DNA of 64,000 bases from Chamaecyparis obtusa (lineage: Eukaryota; Streptophyta; Pinopsida; Cupressales; Cupressaceae), in contig BSBK01003256.1 in the NCBI GenBank assembly GCA_027943335.1, positions 830,001-894,000 of the forward strand, written 5' to 3'. Below are positions 1-11,575 of the stretch, piece after piece. Made by a program: the position numbers and the translations under genes. Under the pieces are notes generated by a model. It had not been told where the DNA came from and did not search any database. It worked only from the letters and a program-made list of their open reading frames with translations. Numbering within the stretch: the stretch's first letter is position 1; each line of letters starts with the position of its first letter.

Positions 1-1094
1 ACATAATTTAGGGAAGAACTTAAACAACAATTAAAAGAGAAGGAATCAATTGTAGTTAATTTAAATAAAAATTAAAGTAGGGGAGAGGACCCATTAGTTG
101 AGCACCCTAACTCTGCACTTCTCAAAATCCTATGTGGAAATTTTAAATCACTCCCATTTTTTTACAGGGATATACTTGGCAAGTCATTTGCTTATAACAA
201 AGGTTTCAAGGCCACACCATCAAATATATGATGCCACATCAACATGCATTTTGCTAAGGTGTCCAAAAAAAAAGAAAAAAAAAGACCAATCGTAGTGCAT
301 TAGGGCCCCCCATACTTGTGCAGCTAATGTGGCATCACATGATTGGTTGCTTTTTAGAACAAGGGGTACATTTCATTCAATTATGGGTAGTCATCATTAG
401 CAAAAATAACTTTAAAGTCACAACTATTGGTACAATGCTGTTAAAAATATAGGATACTAAATCAACAAGTGTGGGTATTAAATTAACAATTGCTATCGCA
501 AATGTAATGCCCCACCAGAGAACCTAGGAGAAATTAACCTAAACATGCTACTAAGTTTACAAAATAATTTTTTTCTTAAGAGTTTACAAACAACAACAAC
601 AATGTTTTAATGATGTAGAAGCAATACATTATAATTACAATTCATACATACAAGTACAACTTAAATATAGATTACAAGTCTCAAGGGTTCCTTGATGTAG
701 ATTACATAAATATTAATTAATTATCTTAGATTAAATATAATTACAAATCTCATGTATACATATGAATTATAAGTACAACATCATATAAATGAAATATGAT
801 TACAACTGATACCATAAGGTTTACATAACAAACTATCATCCATTGCACAAGTTGCAGGGTATGAAATAACAAATCATATACAAGGTACAAGTACAATATC
901 CTGGAAGATAAGAACAAGTCTCCAATAATACTAAACAAGGAAGAAGGTACAACTGCTACAAGGACTATCCAACACTGGTACACGAATGTCAGAATCTCAA
1001 ATGGTAAAAGACTCATTACCACCCAACCTCGTGGGACCTAAATGGTCCACTCCCACCGTGCTAAGGAGATAACAACAAACTCCACTCAAATATC
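1..1094. other. AT-rich intergenic DNA, no gene seen
   Basis: I see no coding region, RNA gene or complete element here. There is an A-rich run near 267-287. The sequence TGTAATGCCCC at 503-513 resembles the start of some plant LTRs, and the DNA on both sides of the element at 1095-4187 is similarly AT-rich, so 503 to about 5.5 kb could be an old LTR interrupted by that element. I could not find a matching second LTR, so this stays a suggestion. Short reading frames here show no family resemblance. Confidence 0.5.
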
Positions 1095-1468
1095 TGTTGG
1101 AGTTGATGAGAAAACAACCCACAGCTCCCAAGAACACCTACATGCAAACACCTGTCACAGAAAGAAGAGAGAAGCAAACAGTTATGGAGGATTGAACACT
1201 TTGATCAATGAGAGAGCATAAATCATTGATGTGCAAAAATAAAAGTTGCAATTCAATAATGAATAATCTGTTATGTTTACAAAAGAGATTAATCCTTATA
1301 AAAGAAGATCAAAACCTTGAAAGGAAACCTAGGTTGCATAATAATAATTAATAAAAAAATTTATTATTATATGCTTACAGTTTAGCTTAAGTAGAAAGAG
1401 ATAATAAGTGACTTAATAATTAAATCAATATGATTCAATTAATAAGCAAACAACTTACTACTCTAACA
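1095..1468 (-). repeat. 3' LTR of the non-autonomous element
   Basis: A 374-bp terminal repeat with TG...CA ends, the same length as its partner at 3814-4187. On the minus strand this is the downstream LTR because the polypurine tract lies directly next to it. Confidence 0.9.
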
Positions 1469-1476
1469 CCCCCCTT
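1469..1476 (-). other. Polypurine tract
   Basis: The plus strand reads CCCCCCTT directly after the left LTR, giving AAGGGGGG on the minus strand immediately upstream of the 3' LTR. This is the normal plus-strand primer position in LTR retrotransposons and it fixes the orientation of the element. Confidence 0.8.
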
Positions 1477-1810
1477 AAGATAAACTTTGAGAGAAGCTAA
1501 AACCCTAGAAAGAACAACTGGAAGCAAATGGGTCCTGGCAACAAAAGGCCTGATTAGGTACCCAAGTACAAAAGAGAGTCTCTATAAAGTGAAGAAATAG
1601 AAAAAACCACATGGGAAAAACTCTACTCCAAAAAGAGACGAATACTAGTCTGAAGGACTAAAGAAGCCTCAAAACTAGGGAATGTTCCAAAAAATAGGAA
1701 CAAAGATGAACATGTAAAACATCACTGAAGCAAGAAGCAACAAACTCTGTTAAGAAAGAAACTACTGATCTGAAGATCTTCCACTGAAATAGAACATGAT
1801 CAAGTAGAGA

Positions 1811-1945
1811 AGACTAAAATCTGCATGAGTGCCATCAAAAGACACTACTCGAATTTGGAGGCAAACAACTGAACTCAAAGATATATAAGACTACAATCTA
1901 CATGAGTGACATCAAAAGACACTACTCGAATAAGGAGGCAAACAA
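1811..1945. repeat. Direct repeat inside the non-autonomous element
   Basis: Two copies of about 57 bp, at 1811-1868 and 1888-1945, share the core CATCAAAAGACACTACTCGA. They are separated by about 19 bp. A second, more diverged pair lies at about 3425-3540 and 3595-3710, each holding a TTGTCCAAATT stretch followed by GGTTCTTGG and GTTTGAG. The interior is therefore partly built of duplicated segments rather than a decayed polyprotein. Confidence 0.7.
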
Positions 1946-3801
1946 AGGCAAACACATGAAGTCGAAGATACAAATGGCATAAAACACCAAAATTTGAAGA
2001 GATGATCAATCAAAGATGGAAGAGTGCCTCCAAAAATAGGAAAGAAAGAGTGTCCATATGGTAAATGATCCATTTCACCGAAATGCATTGGTGCCCATCC
2101 ACTGCATTCGCCTAGTAGATAAGAACAAATACTGAATGCATAGCTCACTCCATCAAACCAAGGAAGCAGAAGAACCAACAATAGAAACCCCCCATAATGC
2201 TGACAAGGGAGAAATGATAGGTACACTAAAAAGGATGACCAATATGAACTGCATGATGAAGAACCAGCAACATCGAAGGTGTAGAGAGAGTACAAACATA
2301 AATAAAGATACCTGAAGGCTAATGTTATTGGAGGAACACTCACATGACAAAGGTAGATGACAAACAAAGGCAAACATCAAATCCCCCATGACACTTTATA
2401 ATTGAGTGCGAGTACACAGAGCACAACATGACACTTTATCTCAGTGAGTTTACATAAAAGAATGATACAAAATGATGTATACATTGCTCAAAGAAGAGAG
2501 AAGGCTTTTGAAACAAAAGAACAACAAAAAAAGAGCCATTCCATAAAAGGAAGAGATCTTAGGACTTGAAACATCTAAGATATTCACCAAAGTGCAAAAA
2601 TGAAAATAACTGAATAAAATATACTTGGAGCAGAATTTGGAAAAATGACTCGTAGCACTCGAAAGTTCACAGAACAAGCTTGCCAATGATATATCATTTT
2701 CCAAAAAATGAAGTCTGGATGCACAAGATATGACTCTCGGAGTGCAAAAATGAACTTATGGCTTTGAAAGAAAAAAAACCCATAAAAAATAGAAATAAAA
2801 AATTCAAACCTCCATATCTAGATAGAGCTTAGAAAGAGTTTTTCGACGATATCTCGTTTGCTTGATTTTGACACCGTATGCTCAAGTTATGAGCAAAAAA
2901 CCACAAGCTGCTTCGAAAGGCCTAAAATGGTGTCCAAATGTGCTGACATGTGTTGATGTCAGCACTTTAAGAGCTTAAAATTGATAGTCAATGGCCGTCA
3001 TCACAAAAAAATAATAGGCCCCTAGGGACAAAAAAATGGGGCCCCTGGTCATCTGGGTGACTAGGGGGCTAGGCGGTTGGGGCTGGGCGGAAGCTCCTAG
3101 CTTCGTATGTGACCGTGGTTCTGCAGAGAGGGGCTAAGTGCTTGTTAACCCTGCGGTTATGGTGACCGCCGATCGCTCATCCGTGACTGTCGGCGGTGAC
3201 TGCCGGTCACCGTGGTGGTTCACCAATGATGATTGCGGCAGTCACACCGTCGTCACTACGCGATGACCACGGGCCGCTGGGCGGTGACCGCGATCGCCAG
3301 TGGCACTCGGGTGGCCACAAGGTGGCCGTTGGGTGGAGCCCATGGGTAACTTATTCATTTTTTTGCTTGCATCAACTTGCCTTGAGATGCATGTCAGGGC
3401 CGTACGACCTTGCTACACAATTTTTTTTGCCTCAGAGGTCAACTTGTCCAAATTCAAATTTTATATTAAAATATGGGTTCTTGGACGCTGCGAGCTCAAT
3501 GGTGAGGTTCGTTTGAGCTCAAAGTGCTCCAAAAAATAGTGACCACCTCGGGATGTGTGCTTGGGTTGAACGACACTAGTGCAAGTATTTTTGCCACAAA
3601 ATGCAACTTTGTCCAAATTGGACAAATTTTATATGGAAATATAAGGGTTCTTGGGTGCTCTGAAGGCAACAGTGAGGTGTGTTTGAGCCCAAAGTGACAA
3701 AAAAGGTCCCTCCCAGATTTGACATAAAAACTTTTGAAAACGCAAATCTGACGAACAAGGCCGAATCTCTCAAGAAGAGGACATGGACATACAGATCTGA
3801 A

Positions 3802-3813
3802 GCTCTGATACCA
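3802..3813 (-). other. Primer binding site, initiator-Met tRNA type
   Basis: On the minus strand the bases next to the 5' LTR read TGGTATCAGAGC, complementary to the 3' end of plant initiator methionine tRNA, the usual primer of plant copia-like and TRIM elements. Confidence 0.88.
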
Positions 3814-4187
3814 TGTTGGAGTTGATGAGAAATAAACCCACAACTCCTAAGAACACCTGCATGCAAATACCTACCACATAAAGAAGAGAGAAGCAAACAA
3901 CTATGGAGGCCTGAACACATTGATCCCCAAGAGAGGAGAAATCATTGATGTGCAAAAACAAAAGTTGCAATTCAATAATAAATAATCTGTTATGTTTACA
4001 AGAGAGATCAATCCTTATAAAAGGAGATCAAAACCCTAAAATGAAACCTAGGTTGCATAATAATAATTAATAAAAGAATTAATTATTATATTCCTGAAGT
4101 TTAGCTTAAGTAGAAAGAGATAATACGTGACTTAATAATTAAATCAATATGATTCAATTAATAAGAAAATAACTTATTACTCTAACA
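3814..4187 (-). repeat. 5' LTR of the non-autonomous element
   Basis: The 374-bp partner of the repeat at 1095-1468, with the same TG...CA ends. It is followed by ATATC, the second copy of the target duplication. Confidence 0.9.
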
Positions 4188-4192
4188 ATATC

Positions 4193-5382
4193 AATTTCAA
4201 CAATCAACACAATACAAATTAAGAAATGGATCCTAAAAGCTTTCTATCTCAAAAGGTACAAAAGGATATCAAGGTAAAAAATAATCAGCCAGAGGCAATC
4301 AACAAATTTAGGAAACCTGAAATGCATAAAGGGAAGTGTCATCACATGAGCCAACTCTAAGGTTATACAGGTAGTCTCTCTGGACCCCGACGTCCTAGTG
4401 ACTTTATGCGGTATTAGTAATCCTCTCATGTAGATGAGGTACCTACTATGCCATATCCAATCCACGCAGGTGAAAAACATCTTCCCACTCCCATCCTAGT
4501 CAAGACCTCAATCAAGTACTCAGGCATGGGTGAGGCACACATTATCTTATTAATTCATTTTAAACTCTCAATATGATTTAGTTATCACTTTATTAAGTCA
4601 CTTGCAATAAGTTATCCTAGCAGTCACTTGTGGGCTCCGACACTTATTATAAGCCACTTTCCACCTATACACTTAGTTGACCTACCTAGGTTCACAATTT
4701 AGATCACAACAAGATGATAACAATAATCATCAAATCAATTCCTTAGTACAACAGGAGCACATTGGCTCTTCAAACCACCATATTACAACACTCTCAAGGT
4801 GTTCTCAACATAAACTTCAATCATAAAACACAAGGGAAAATATAAACATTCACACAATCCCAAGCCTTTGGTAACGTTCCTAACACAGGCAACATAAAAC
4901 TCCCCATAACACCCATAATCACATTTAAATGCACTTCCATAACAACTCATAAAATCCTCGACAAATGGTTTGGTAAACATACTCAATACAAAAATAAAAT
5001 ATCCCTTACAATTAATCAACCAAACTCTCAAGATAATTTTACAAAATAATTTTTTTTTATTATAGAATTCCAATCCCAATATGTATATATACCAATTTAA
5101 TCATTACTAATAACAACATTAAATTAACTAATAAATAAATACTAATAATGTCAACTAATAAATACTAATGTTAAATTAACTATTACACATTACTATTTAT
5201 TAATAACCATTAATCATTGTTAAAATAAATTTAATTTCAAAAGTAATTATAATTAAAATAAATAAACTCAACTTTAAAATTAATTATATATATATAGAGA
5301 GAGAGAGAGAGTAAAATTAATTTTTAATTAAATAATAATAATAAAAAAGAAAAACAAATAAAAAATAATTTAAAGCAAGGTT
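4193..5382. other. AT-rich DNA without recognisable genes
   Basis: No coding sequence is supported. From about 5060 the sequence becomes extremely AT-rich. A simple repeat sits at 5285-5312: alternating TA running into GA. This stretch continues the DNA left of the element at 1095-4187 and leads into the hairpin cluster at 5383. Confidence 0.5.
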
Positions 5383-5444
5383 GTTGTGGGGCCCCCAACT
5401 CTCGCACCTTGCGACTGGTCGCAAGGGGTGGTGGCCCCACCACC
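5383..5444. repeat. Cluster of three GC-rich palindromes
   Basis: Three adjacent inverted repeats lie within 62 bp. 5383-5399 has GTTG/CAAC and GGG/CCC arms with one mismatch. 5407-5426 has perfect 9-bp arms CCTTGCGAC and GTCGCAAGG with a 2-base centre. 5427-5444 has perfect 8-bp arms GGTGGTGG and CCACCACC with a 2-base centre. The cluster stands out from very AT-rich surroundings and lies directly upstream of a TATA run. Confidence 0.8.
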
Positions 5445-5450
5445 ACTTCC

Positions 5451-5462
5451 ATTATATATATA

Positions 5463-5499
<37 letters not shown>
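5451..5499 (+). promoter_or_regulatory. TATA run followed by a TC pyrimidine tract
   Basis: A (TA)n run at about 5453-5465 is followed at once by an uninterrupted TC run to 5499. TATA boxes followed by pyrimidine-rich leaders are common in plant core promoters, including LTR promoters, so this may be the promoter of an old LTR whose rest was lost. It may equally be a plain compound microsatellite. No downstream gene with an intact frame is seen. Confidence 0.3.
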
Positions 5500-5501
<2 letters not shown>

Positions 5502-5814
5502 CAAAAAAATCTCTAACGCAAAACGAGAACAAGTTTTTTAATTTTTTTTTTTTTAGTTTTTTTTTAAATTTTTGTTTTTTAAAACATAGACTTTCTATTT
5601 TTTTCTTTTGCAAATAAATTCTATCTCTTAAATATGAGAGTTAATCATTTTTCCCCACTTTTTTTTCAATTGTAACTAGGTACTCAAATTGATTTAATAA
5701 TTTAATTTCTCACAATTAGGGGAATTCATTTTTCCAATTGAATACAAAGAACCAGATTAATTTAATATATATATTTTTAAAACAGACTTGGGGTGATTGA
5801 GTTTGTCATTATTT
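5500..5814. other. T-rich non-coding stretch
   Basis: Long T runs (about 5536-5575) and AT-rich sequence with no gene. It ends where the LINE remnant becomes recognisable. I found no target duplication marking the LINE's 5' edge. Confidence 0.4.
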
Positions 5815-7118
5815 AGATATTCAGGATGGTCTGGCTGCCTGGAAAGATCTTTCTGGCCTAAATGACTTATCAGGCTTGGCTGCAGAGCTCCAGAAGGAAC
5901 TTAGTTCTAGACTTATCTTATTCTCTCCTCTTGAGGATGAACTTATTTGGTTAGGTTCCCCTTCTAGGCAATGTACGGTTAAGGCCGGTTATGACTCAAA
6001 TTTTCTTCACCAATCTTCTGAGTCTTGGCTCGTAAGACTTTTATGGAGATCTACATGTCTCCCTAAGGTTGGGGCTTTTGCTTGGTTGTCCATCTAGGAT
6101 AGGGTCCTCACTAGGGCTAGGCTTGATAGATTGGGAATTACTACTATTTTTCCTTGTACCTTATGTGGATATTTTATGGAAACTTCTGATCATCTATTCC
6201 TTCACTACCCCTTTGCTATCGATTGTTGGTATTGGCTTATTCAAAGGCTGGGGTGTTCAACAACCATTGGTCCTAACCTTTGTGACCACTTCAAAGATTG
6301 GCCTCTTTTATACAAATCCTCTACATTTTCACCTCTTTGGGAGGTGAGCCCCTCTATAGTTATTTGGAATATATGGCTTGAAAGAAATGAAAGAGTTTTT
6401 AGAGGTAAACCTTCTTCATGGATACAGGTCATTGGAAAAATAGAAAATTTGATATTTGAAGTGATGCTTACTTACCATGTTAAGTTGATTAAGACCAAAA
6501 AAAATCACCAAGTGGGATTTCTTCATTCATGATAATTGGCCTCTTCTCCGGTGCCTTCCGCCTCATGGTTGTCGACCTTCTACCCCTTCTTCCGTCTAGT
6601 TTTCTGAAACTCAATTATGATGGTGCCTCTAGGGGAAATCTGGGCATTTCCAGAGTGGGGGTTGTCTTTAGAAACTTTGAGGGGAACATTATTAGAGAAT
6701 CTTGTAAAAAGTTGCCCTCAGATTTCAACAATGTAGCGGTATTGGAAGCTCTTCTCTTTGGTCTTTCTATTGCAATCTCCATGAAGATATCTAGTATCAT
6801 AATTGAGGGGGACTCAATGGTGACCTATACCATAGTCTTTTCAAGAAAGACTTCCTCATGGAAACTAAGATACAAATTGGATTTGGTCCTCAAACATTTA
6901 GCATCCTTTCAATCCTTTGAGCTTAAACACTGTTTTAGAGAGGCAAATATGGTTGCCGATTTTTCGGCAAATAAGGCTATTGATGATCCATTTTCACTTC
7001 AGGAAGTGGATGTGAATTCTCTTTCACATTTGAAATAGTATAGTGAGGCCAAAAGGCCTATCAATTGGATGTTTTGGGAGGTAAGTTATCTGTGTGGGGT
7101 GACCATGATCAGATCTTA
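5815..7118 (+). mobile_element. 3' part of a LINE, interrupted by the CACTA element
   Basis: From about 5815 the plus strand encodes the end of a plant LINE polyprotein. First comes the zf-RVT region, with the C..C...H pattern CTLCGYFMETSDHLFLHY near 6153-6206 preceded by the KVGAFAWL stretch, then an RNase H domain. The endonuclease and the reverse transcriptase core are absent, so the copy is strongly 5'-truncated. There is an in-frame stop near 6097 and at least one frame change before the RNase H part. The untranslated tail after 7038 is cut at 7118 by the CACTA transposon and seems to resume at 35110, ending in A-rich sequence near 36066-36095. Confidence 0.75.
6529..7038 (+). pseudogene. 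LINE RNase H domain
   Basis: A frame of about 169 codons encodes an RNase H domain of the RVT_3 type, which removes the RNA strand of the RNA-DNA hybrid during LINE copying. The expected acidic residues are visible: Asp in KLNYDGASRGN, Glu in VAVLEALLFGL, Asp in IIIEGDSMVTY, and a C-terminal segment EANMVADFSANKA that in most relatives carries the last Asp. The domain is preceded, out of frame, by the zinc-finger region of the same LINE. The true start lay far upstream in the polyprotein, so no start codon should be assigned. The RNase H frame itself is open, but the whole copy is dead because the rest is missing. Confidence 0.8.
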
Positions 7119-7560
7119 CACTAGTAAATTTTACCCTAAATTTCGACGAGAATTAGTCGAATTTTCTACAATAATTGGTCAAATAGATGACTAAAACTGT
7201 GGTCAATCTTTTTTTGTCGATTATTCTACAGGAAAACCAATTGTCAAAATTTTGACTTGAGTAGTAGTCGACTTATCGACTGACTCTTCGTCGAACTAAT
7301 CGCATGAAGCTGGCAGATTTGAGACCAACTTTGGCAAACTTGATGTCGAAATTGCGACTAAATATTCGACTACTATTCGACGAAATTGATGTCGAATGCA
7401 TAGCATTGTCGTCGATTCAACTGGTGTAAAGGTCGAAATTGATACCAATTGGTCGTTGAATTGTCCACCCAAGTGCGTCGAAAGGACCATCGAATGCATA
7501 GCATTCTGGTCGAATTTAGTACTGTGTAAAGGTCTAAATTTCGACCAATACCGACTTTTG
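7119..7560. repeat. CACTA left end: TIR and subterminal TCGA-rich array
   Basis: The terminal inverted repeat is at 7119-7147. The next 400 bp contain sixteen TCGA tetranucleotides, mostly as GTCGA or TTCGAC in both orientations, and one GTCAAAATTTTGAC palindrome at 7243-7256. A direct repeat of about 58 bp (from about 7393 and 7491) shares TCGAATGCATAGCATT and GTGTAAAGGTC. In En/Spm, subterminal repeats bind TNPA and bring the two ends together. By position and density this array is the candidate binding region. Confidence 0.75.
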
Positions 7561-8319
7561 TTTAAGAAAAAATGTGACACCATTTTCAATATATTCCTAC
7601 TTTTAGTTGAATATATTGCTTGTCTATAATTAGTATGCATATATGAATCTATGAAGCTTTCATTTAGCTATTTTCTTCTATTTAGCACAATTAGATTATT
7701 TCTCAAGTAGGTCCACTTGAGATGACAATAGATGACTTCATTGCAATTTTCTTTTTAACACAATAGATGACAACCTAAGTAAAAGCATGCACATATAGTG
7801 GTAAACCATGACATGCCTACGTCCTTGGGTTGATGTTTAAATGTATTATATTGTCCATAAGAGGTTTTTTTCTCAGATAACCTATCTTTGAGTTTATGGA
7901 GAAGGAAATTTGTCAAGCTCAAGATTGATGAAATCTCAAGGGATGAATCGGCCTGATTCCACATCACTTTACTAGCACTCTAGTGAGCTAGAGAGATCAA
8001 TTAATTAAAGTGGATATAAGCTTAATGTGACAGAAAAATACATAAAATATAAGTAACATTATGCTACTAAGAGATTAAAAAAAATATTTAGTCTACTAGA
8101 AATGAAAGAGAATTTGATTAAGATCAATTGGTGGGCTTTATTAGTTCATTGTCTTAAATACTTGTACCAGTCAAGGACTATAATGTGGATTCTTGACACC
8201 AACATGAGATGCATGCATCCTGTATGGACAAGGTATAGGGACCGAAACTAGAGAATACAAAATCAATAGCTATGCTTACAAAACTAGGAATAGATGATAT
8301 GTTGATCCTAGGTTAGTGA
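7561..8319. other. CACTA interior, no gene seen
   Basis: AT-rich sequence with no supported coding region. Short frames on either strand show no family resemblance. Confidence 0.45.
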
Positions 8320-9660
8320 TAGTTGGAAATGACCTATAAGGGCCTATAATGATGTAATAAGGCCAATAGAGCCTCTAAATGATGTTAAAAGCACTAAAAG
8401 TGCAAAAACTTGTAAATTGCCTATGAGGGCAATATAAGCCAAAATGGGCTTAAGGAGGCTTAGTTAGGAGTTAGTAGAGGTAAGAAGTTATTAAAGGTTG
8501 TCTTTAAACCTTTTAAGAGTCTTTAGATTAGTATAGAAATGTTGAGTTGTCGAGTTGACAACTTTGTTGTCAACTTGACAACATTTTCATATGTTATGTT
8601 AGTGAATAGTCAGTTTTTGACTGTTGCAGATAGTTAGGAGTTAGTTGGGTAGTTACTCTCGGGTTATTTGAGGAGTTAGTGTCTTTTGGATAGGGGAGCC
8701 ACGATGGAAGGCAATGTAATATGATCCAAGGTCATTGTATCCAGAAAGAATGAAAAAGACAAGTGATTTTGAATAAGAATTGAAAATTTCCTGCAAACTG
8801 GTGATTCACTGTCCCTACGGGTACAGTCTGGTAACAACAAGTTGTTCTAATTGTTTGTGAAGTGGTATTTTCGTGGCTATGATTTAGGAATGTGGTGCAG
8901 GGCACCTTGGCAAAAGCATGCAAGGAGAATCATTTAGACTCATGAAGGTTTAATGATCTAGGAAGATCAAATTTTGAATGTAATTGGACCTATCGTCCAT
9001 TTTTGTAATCGATGTTTTAAATGTGATAAGCCTACACTATAAAGGCATGTAACATAGGCAAATGGCATTGAAAGGTCAACATGTACCTAAAGGGGTTCAT
9101 TAAAGGTTGTTTTGTTGATCCTAGTCTATCAAAGGGATCTAAAGGCCTATAAGGTCTTTGAACAATGTAATAGGGTCTCTAAGGAGAATTTAACAGGTTG
9201 TGAAAGCACCAAAGAGTGCCCAAAGTTGTAATGTGCCATGTTGGCAATTAAGGCCTGATAAGGCTTATAGGAGATTTAGGAAGTTTTAGGAGATTTGATA
9301 GGTTTATAGGCCTTTAAGAAGGCTAAGGAATAGAGATAAACACTTAATGGTTATAAGTTGTCAAAGTTGACACTTTGGTGTCAACTAGACAACAAAATTT
9401 TAGTTTGTATTAGTTTGTAACTAACCAACAACAGTCAGATAATTGAGTGTTACGGTTATGCAGGAGGATAAACTGCTTTTGGAAGCCTATTTGGTAGGTG
9501 TAGGCGTGTGTAGGAGGCGTGGAGAGATGGTGGAGTATCGACAAGTAATGTAAAGAATATCAAATTAATAAAAAATGAATTGTTCTTTGCAATATCTATT
9601 CACTGTTCCACGGGTATAGTCTGAAACAGTGAATTGTCTTGATAGTTTGAAGTGATTTCT
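8320..9660. repeat. Two diverged direct copies of a 550-bp repeat
   Basis: Copy one is about 8320-8890 and copy two about 9110-9660. In the same order both contain a CCTATAA..GTAATA.GG..T block, a GTGCAAA/GTGCCCAAA..TTGTAA block, an inverted-repeat motif based on GTTGTCAACTTGACAAC (8552-8586 and 9358-9394), and a TTCACTG..CC.CGGGTA.AGTCTG block near the end. A third, partial copy lies at about 31990-32400 near the other end of the transposon, again with GTTGTCAACTTGACAAC at about 32123. They look like old duplicated repeats, possibly LTR-derived, carried inside the CACTA element. Confidence 0.6.
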
Positions 9661-11575
9661 TGGCATAGAAATGCCATAGGGCATTGTATTAGTTTTTATT
9701 TACCCTTTTCTTTCATTTCTTATTAATTTCATCATGTCTTAGGCAAGAATAATAGACTGGTGCATTCAAGAACAGTGACTGGTTGGGCACAGTCAAATAC
9801 TTCTTGTTTTAAGGCTTTTAAGGATGGTGAACCTCTCCCACCCTCTGTAATCATTGTGATTGGTGGGAGAGGATGCAAATGTATTGTTCAACTTGTGTTA
9901 TATCCATTGTATGCAGGGGAGTGCAGATTTGTTGGAAGAACCACAAAAGTTGGTTGTTTGCTGATGGAGACTAAGCCCGGATTGAGACACCAGTCATTAT
10001 GAAAGTGATTTGATCCATGGAAGTGGAGATTTGGTGATGGAATGTGTATGGGGGATCATTTATGAAGTGTTTGTGCTATTGTTTTAATTTGGGAGTGAGT
10101 TTAGAGGTCATGTTGAACATGCCCTAGATTAGAGACCCTATAACCAAGGGTTTGGTGGCAAATGAGTTGGGTGAAGGGTAGAACCTTGTAAGTTTGGAAT
10201 CCATTATTTCTCAACCTCTAGAAAGACTGTTTCAGTATTTGGAGTCATGGGAGCAAGTGGAGTTAGGGGTTGCTTTGTAAAAGTGGAGAATTAGGCCTAG
10301 TGATGATAGGCTAGGGGTATTGGATCTTGGGTATGGTCCAAAGGAGCATAGGCTAAAACTTTCAGAGGATTTAAAGATCCCAAAAGGGTATCGAAATCAT
10401 GTATTAGTTTCCTTAGTTGTTTGGGGAAAGTTGGAGGAAAAGTCAAATTAATGACTGGTGAGGGCTACTAGCTTCAAGGACTGAATGTGTGTGTTGGATA
10501 GAAGATGAGTGATCCAGACTTAATGGGTTGATGAAACATTGCAGATAGGTTATATGGAGGTGTTTCATGAAGTTAGAACAAAGGTTGGGACTTTGGGTGA
10601 AGATATGGTGTCTAAGAGGAACTAGGTACACTTGGGAGACAAGTCATGGAGGGACATTGAGGTAAAGAAGTTATTGCAAAGTGGAATGGATTTGCTGTTT
10701 GATATGATGAAGATGGATACCACACATCACCTCTGCATTAGAACGTTTCTTTACACTATACTCACCTGTCTATATAATCAAATCATTGTTTTTTGTCATT
10801 GACATCACCAAAGAATTGACTAGTGTTTGTTAGTGCCGGAATAGTCATTGTAGACACAGTCGGTGTTTGGGTTTGTAACCACACCATGTATTGACCCTAT
10901 ATAGTGCAATCACTTAAAAATTTCTTCTATCAACAAAGACAACTGACTTTTCACCTACATAGTGCAATCACTTAAAAATTTCCAAGCCTTTTTGTCAACA
11001 ATCACATTTTTTGCATATCCAACAATAACTATAGTCGAGATGACCACAATTTGTTGATGTAATTTGCAAACCAATCTAGCACTCCTATTGAAAATTGATT
11101 TGATAAAATCATATTGCAGAATGATCCCAAGGTACAACCCTGAATTTAACCACACATGCTCTATAGAGTTATTTTCTAGAGATTATGTATTTGTGCACAT
11201 AGATTGACCTTGAAGGATGAAGCAACAAGCTGTAATGGAAAATGAACACAATGAATTTAAGGAAATTAGTTGTGTCAAACAAGCACCTGAGCATAGATGC
11301 CTTAACATGCAAGAAAGGAAGCAAAAGTATACTTCTCATGACCAACTCTGTGGAAAGCCTATTTGTCTAATATATCTTAATAAACTTACAAGTTTTGTGC
11401 AAAAATTCCAAATGTGGTGCATATCAACCAAAGCTATCAGTAATTTTGAAAATAAATAGCATGGAAATACTAGAGAAAGATCCAATAAACAGAATCAAAA
11501 CATCAAGTATAACTCAAGAAGATTAAAAGACATCACTATGATCAAAATTACAAACTATGTTCCTTGCAAAAATAC
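9661..11575. other. CACTA interior, no confident gene
   Basis: No family could be recognised. A plus-strand frame at 9760-10002 (80 codons) has no motifs I know. A 24-bp stretch beginning ATAGTGCAATCACTTAAAAA occurs twice, near 10901 and 10960. A minus-strand frame at 10955-11155 is open but unassigned. This may be more captured or decayed sequence. Confidence 0.4.

Larger units (their letters stand above)
1095..4187 (-). mobile_element. Non-autonomous LTR retrotransposon (TRIM/LARD-like)
   Basis: A complete element with two 374-bp direct LTRs that start TGTTGGAG and end CTCTAACA. It is flanked by a 5-bp target duplication ATATC (1090-1094 and 4188-4192). The primer site for initiator-Met tRNA (reverse complement TGGTATCAGAGC) abuts the right LTR, and an AAGGGGGG polypurine tract abuts the left LTR on the minus strand, so the element reads right to left. 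The 2345-bp interior has no gag, protease, integrase or reverse transcriptase signature in any frame, so it must have depended on proteins from another element. The LTRs differ at roughly 35-40 positions by eye, about 90 percent identity, so the insertion is old and older-looking than the two copia elements in this window. Part of the interior (about 3020-3360) is much more GC-rich than its surroundings. Confidence 0.9.

Noticed and set aside
1912..2704. Minus-strand frames of 78-153 codons in the same element
   Set aside because: Correct strand, but Leu/Phe/Ser-rich, overlapping each other in different frames, with no gag, protease or RT signature.
3196..3539. GC-rich plus-strand frames inside the non-autonomous LTR element
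   Set aside because: Opposite to the element's orientation, no motif, and repetitive composition (GTGACCG-type repeats).
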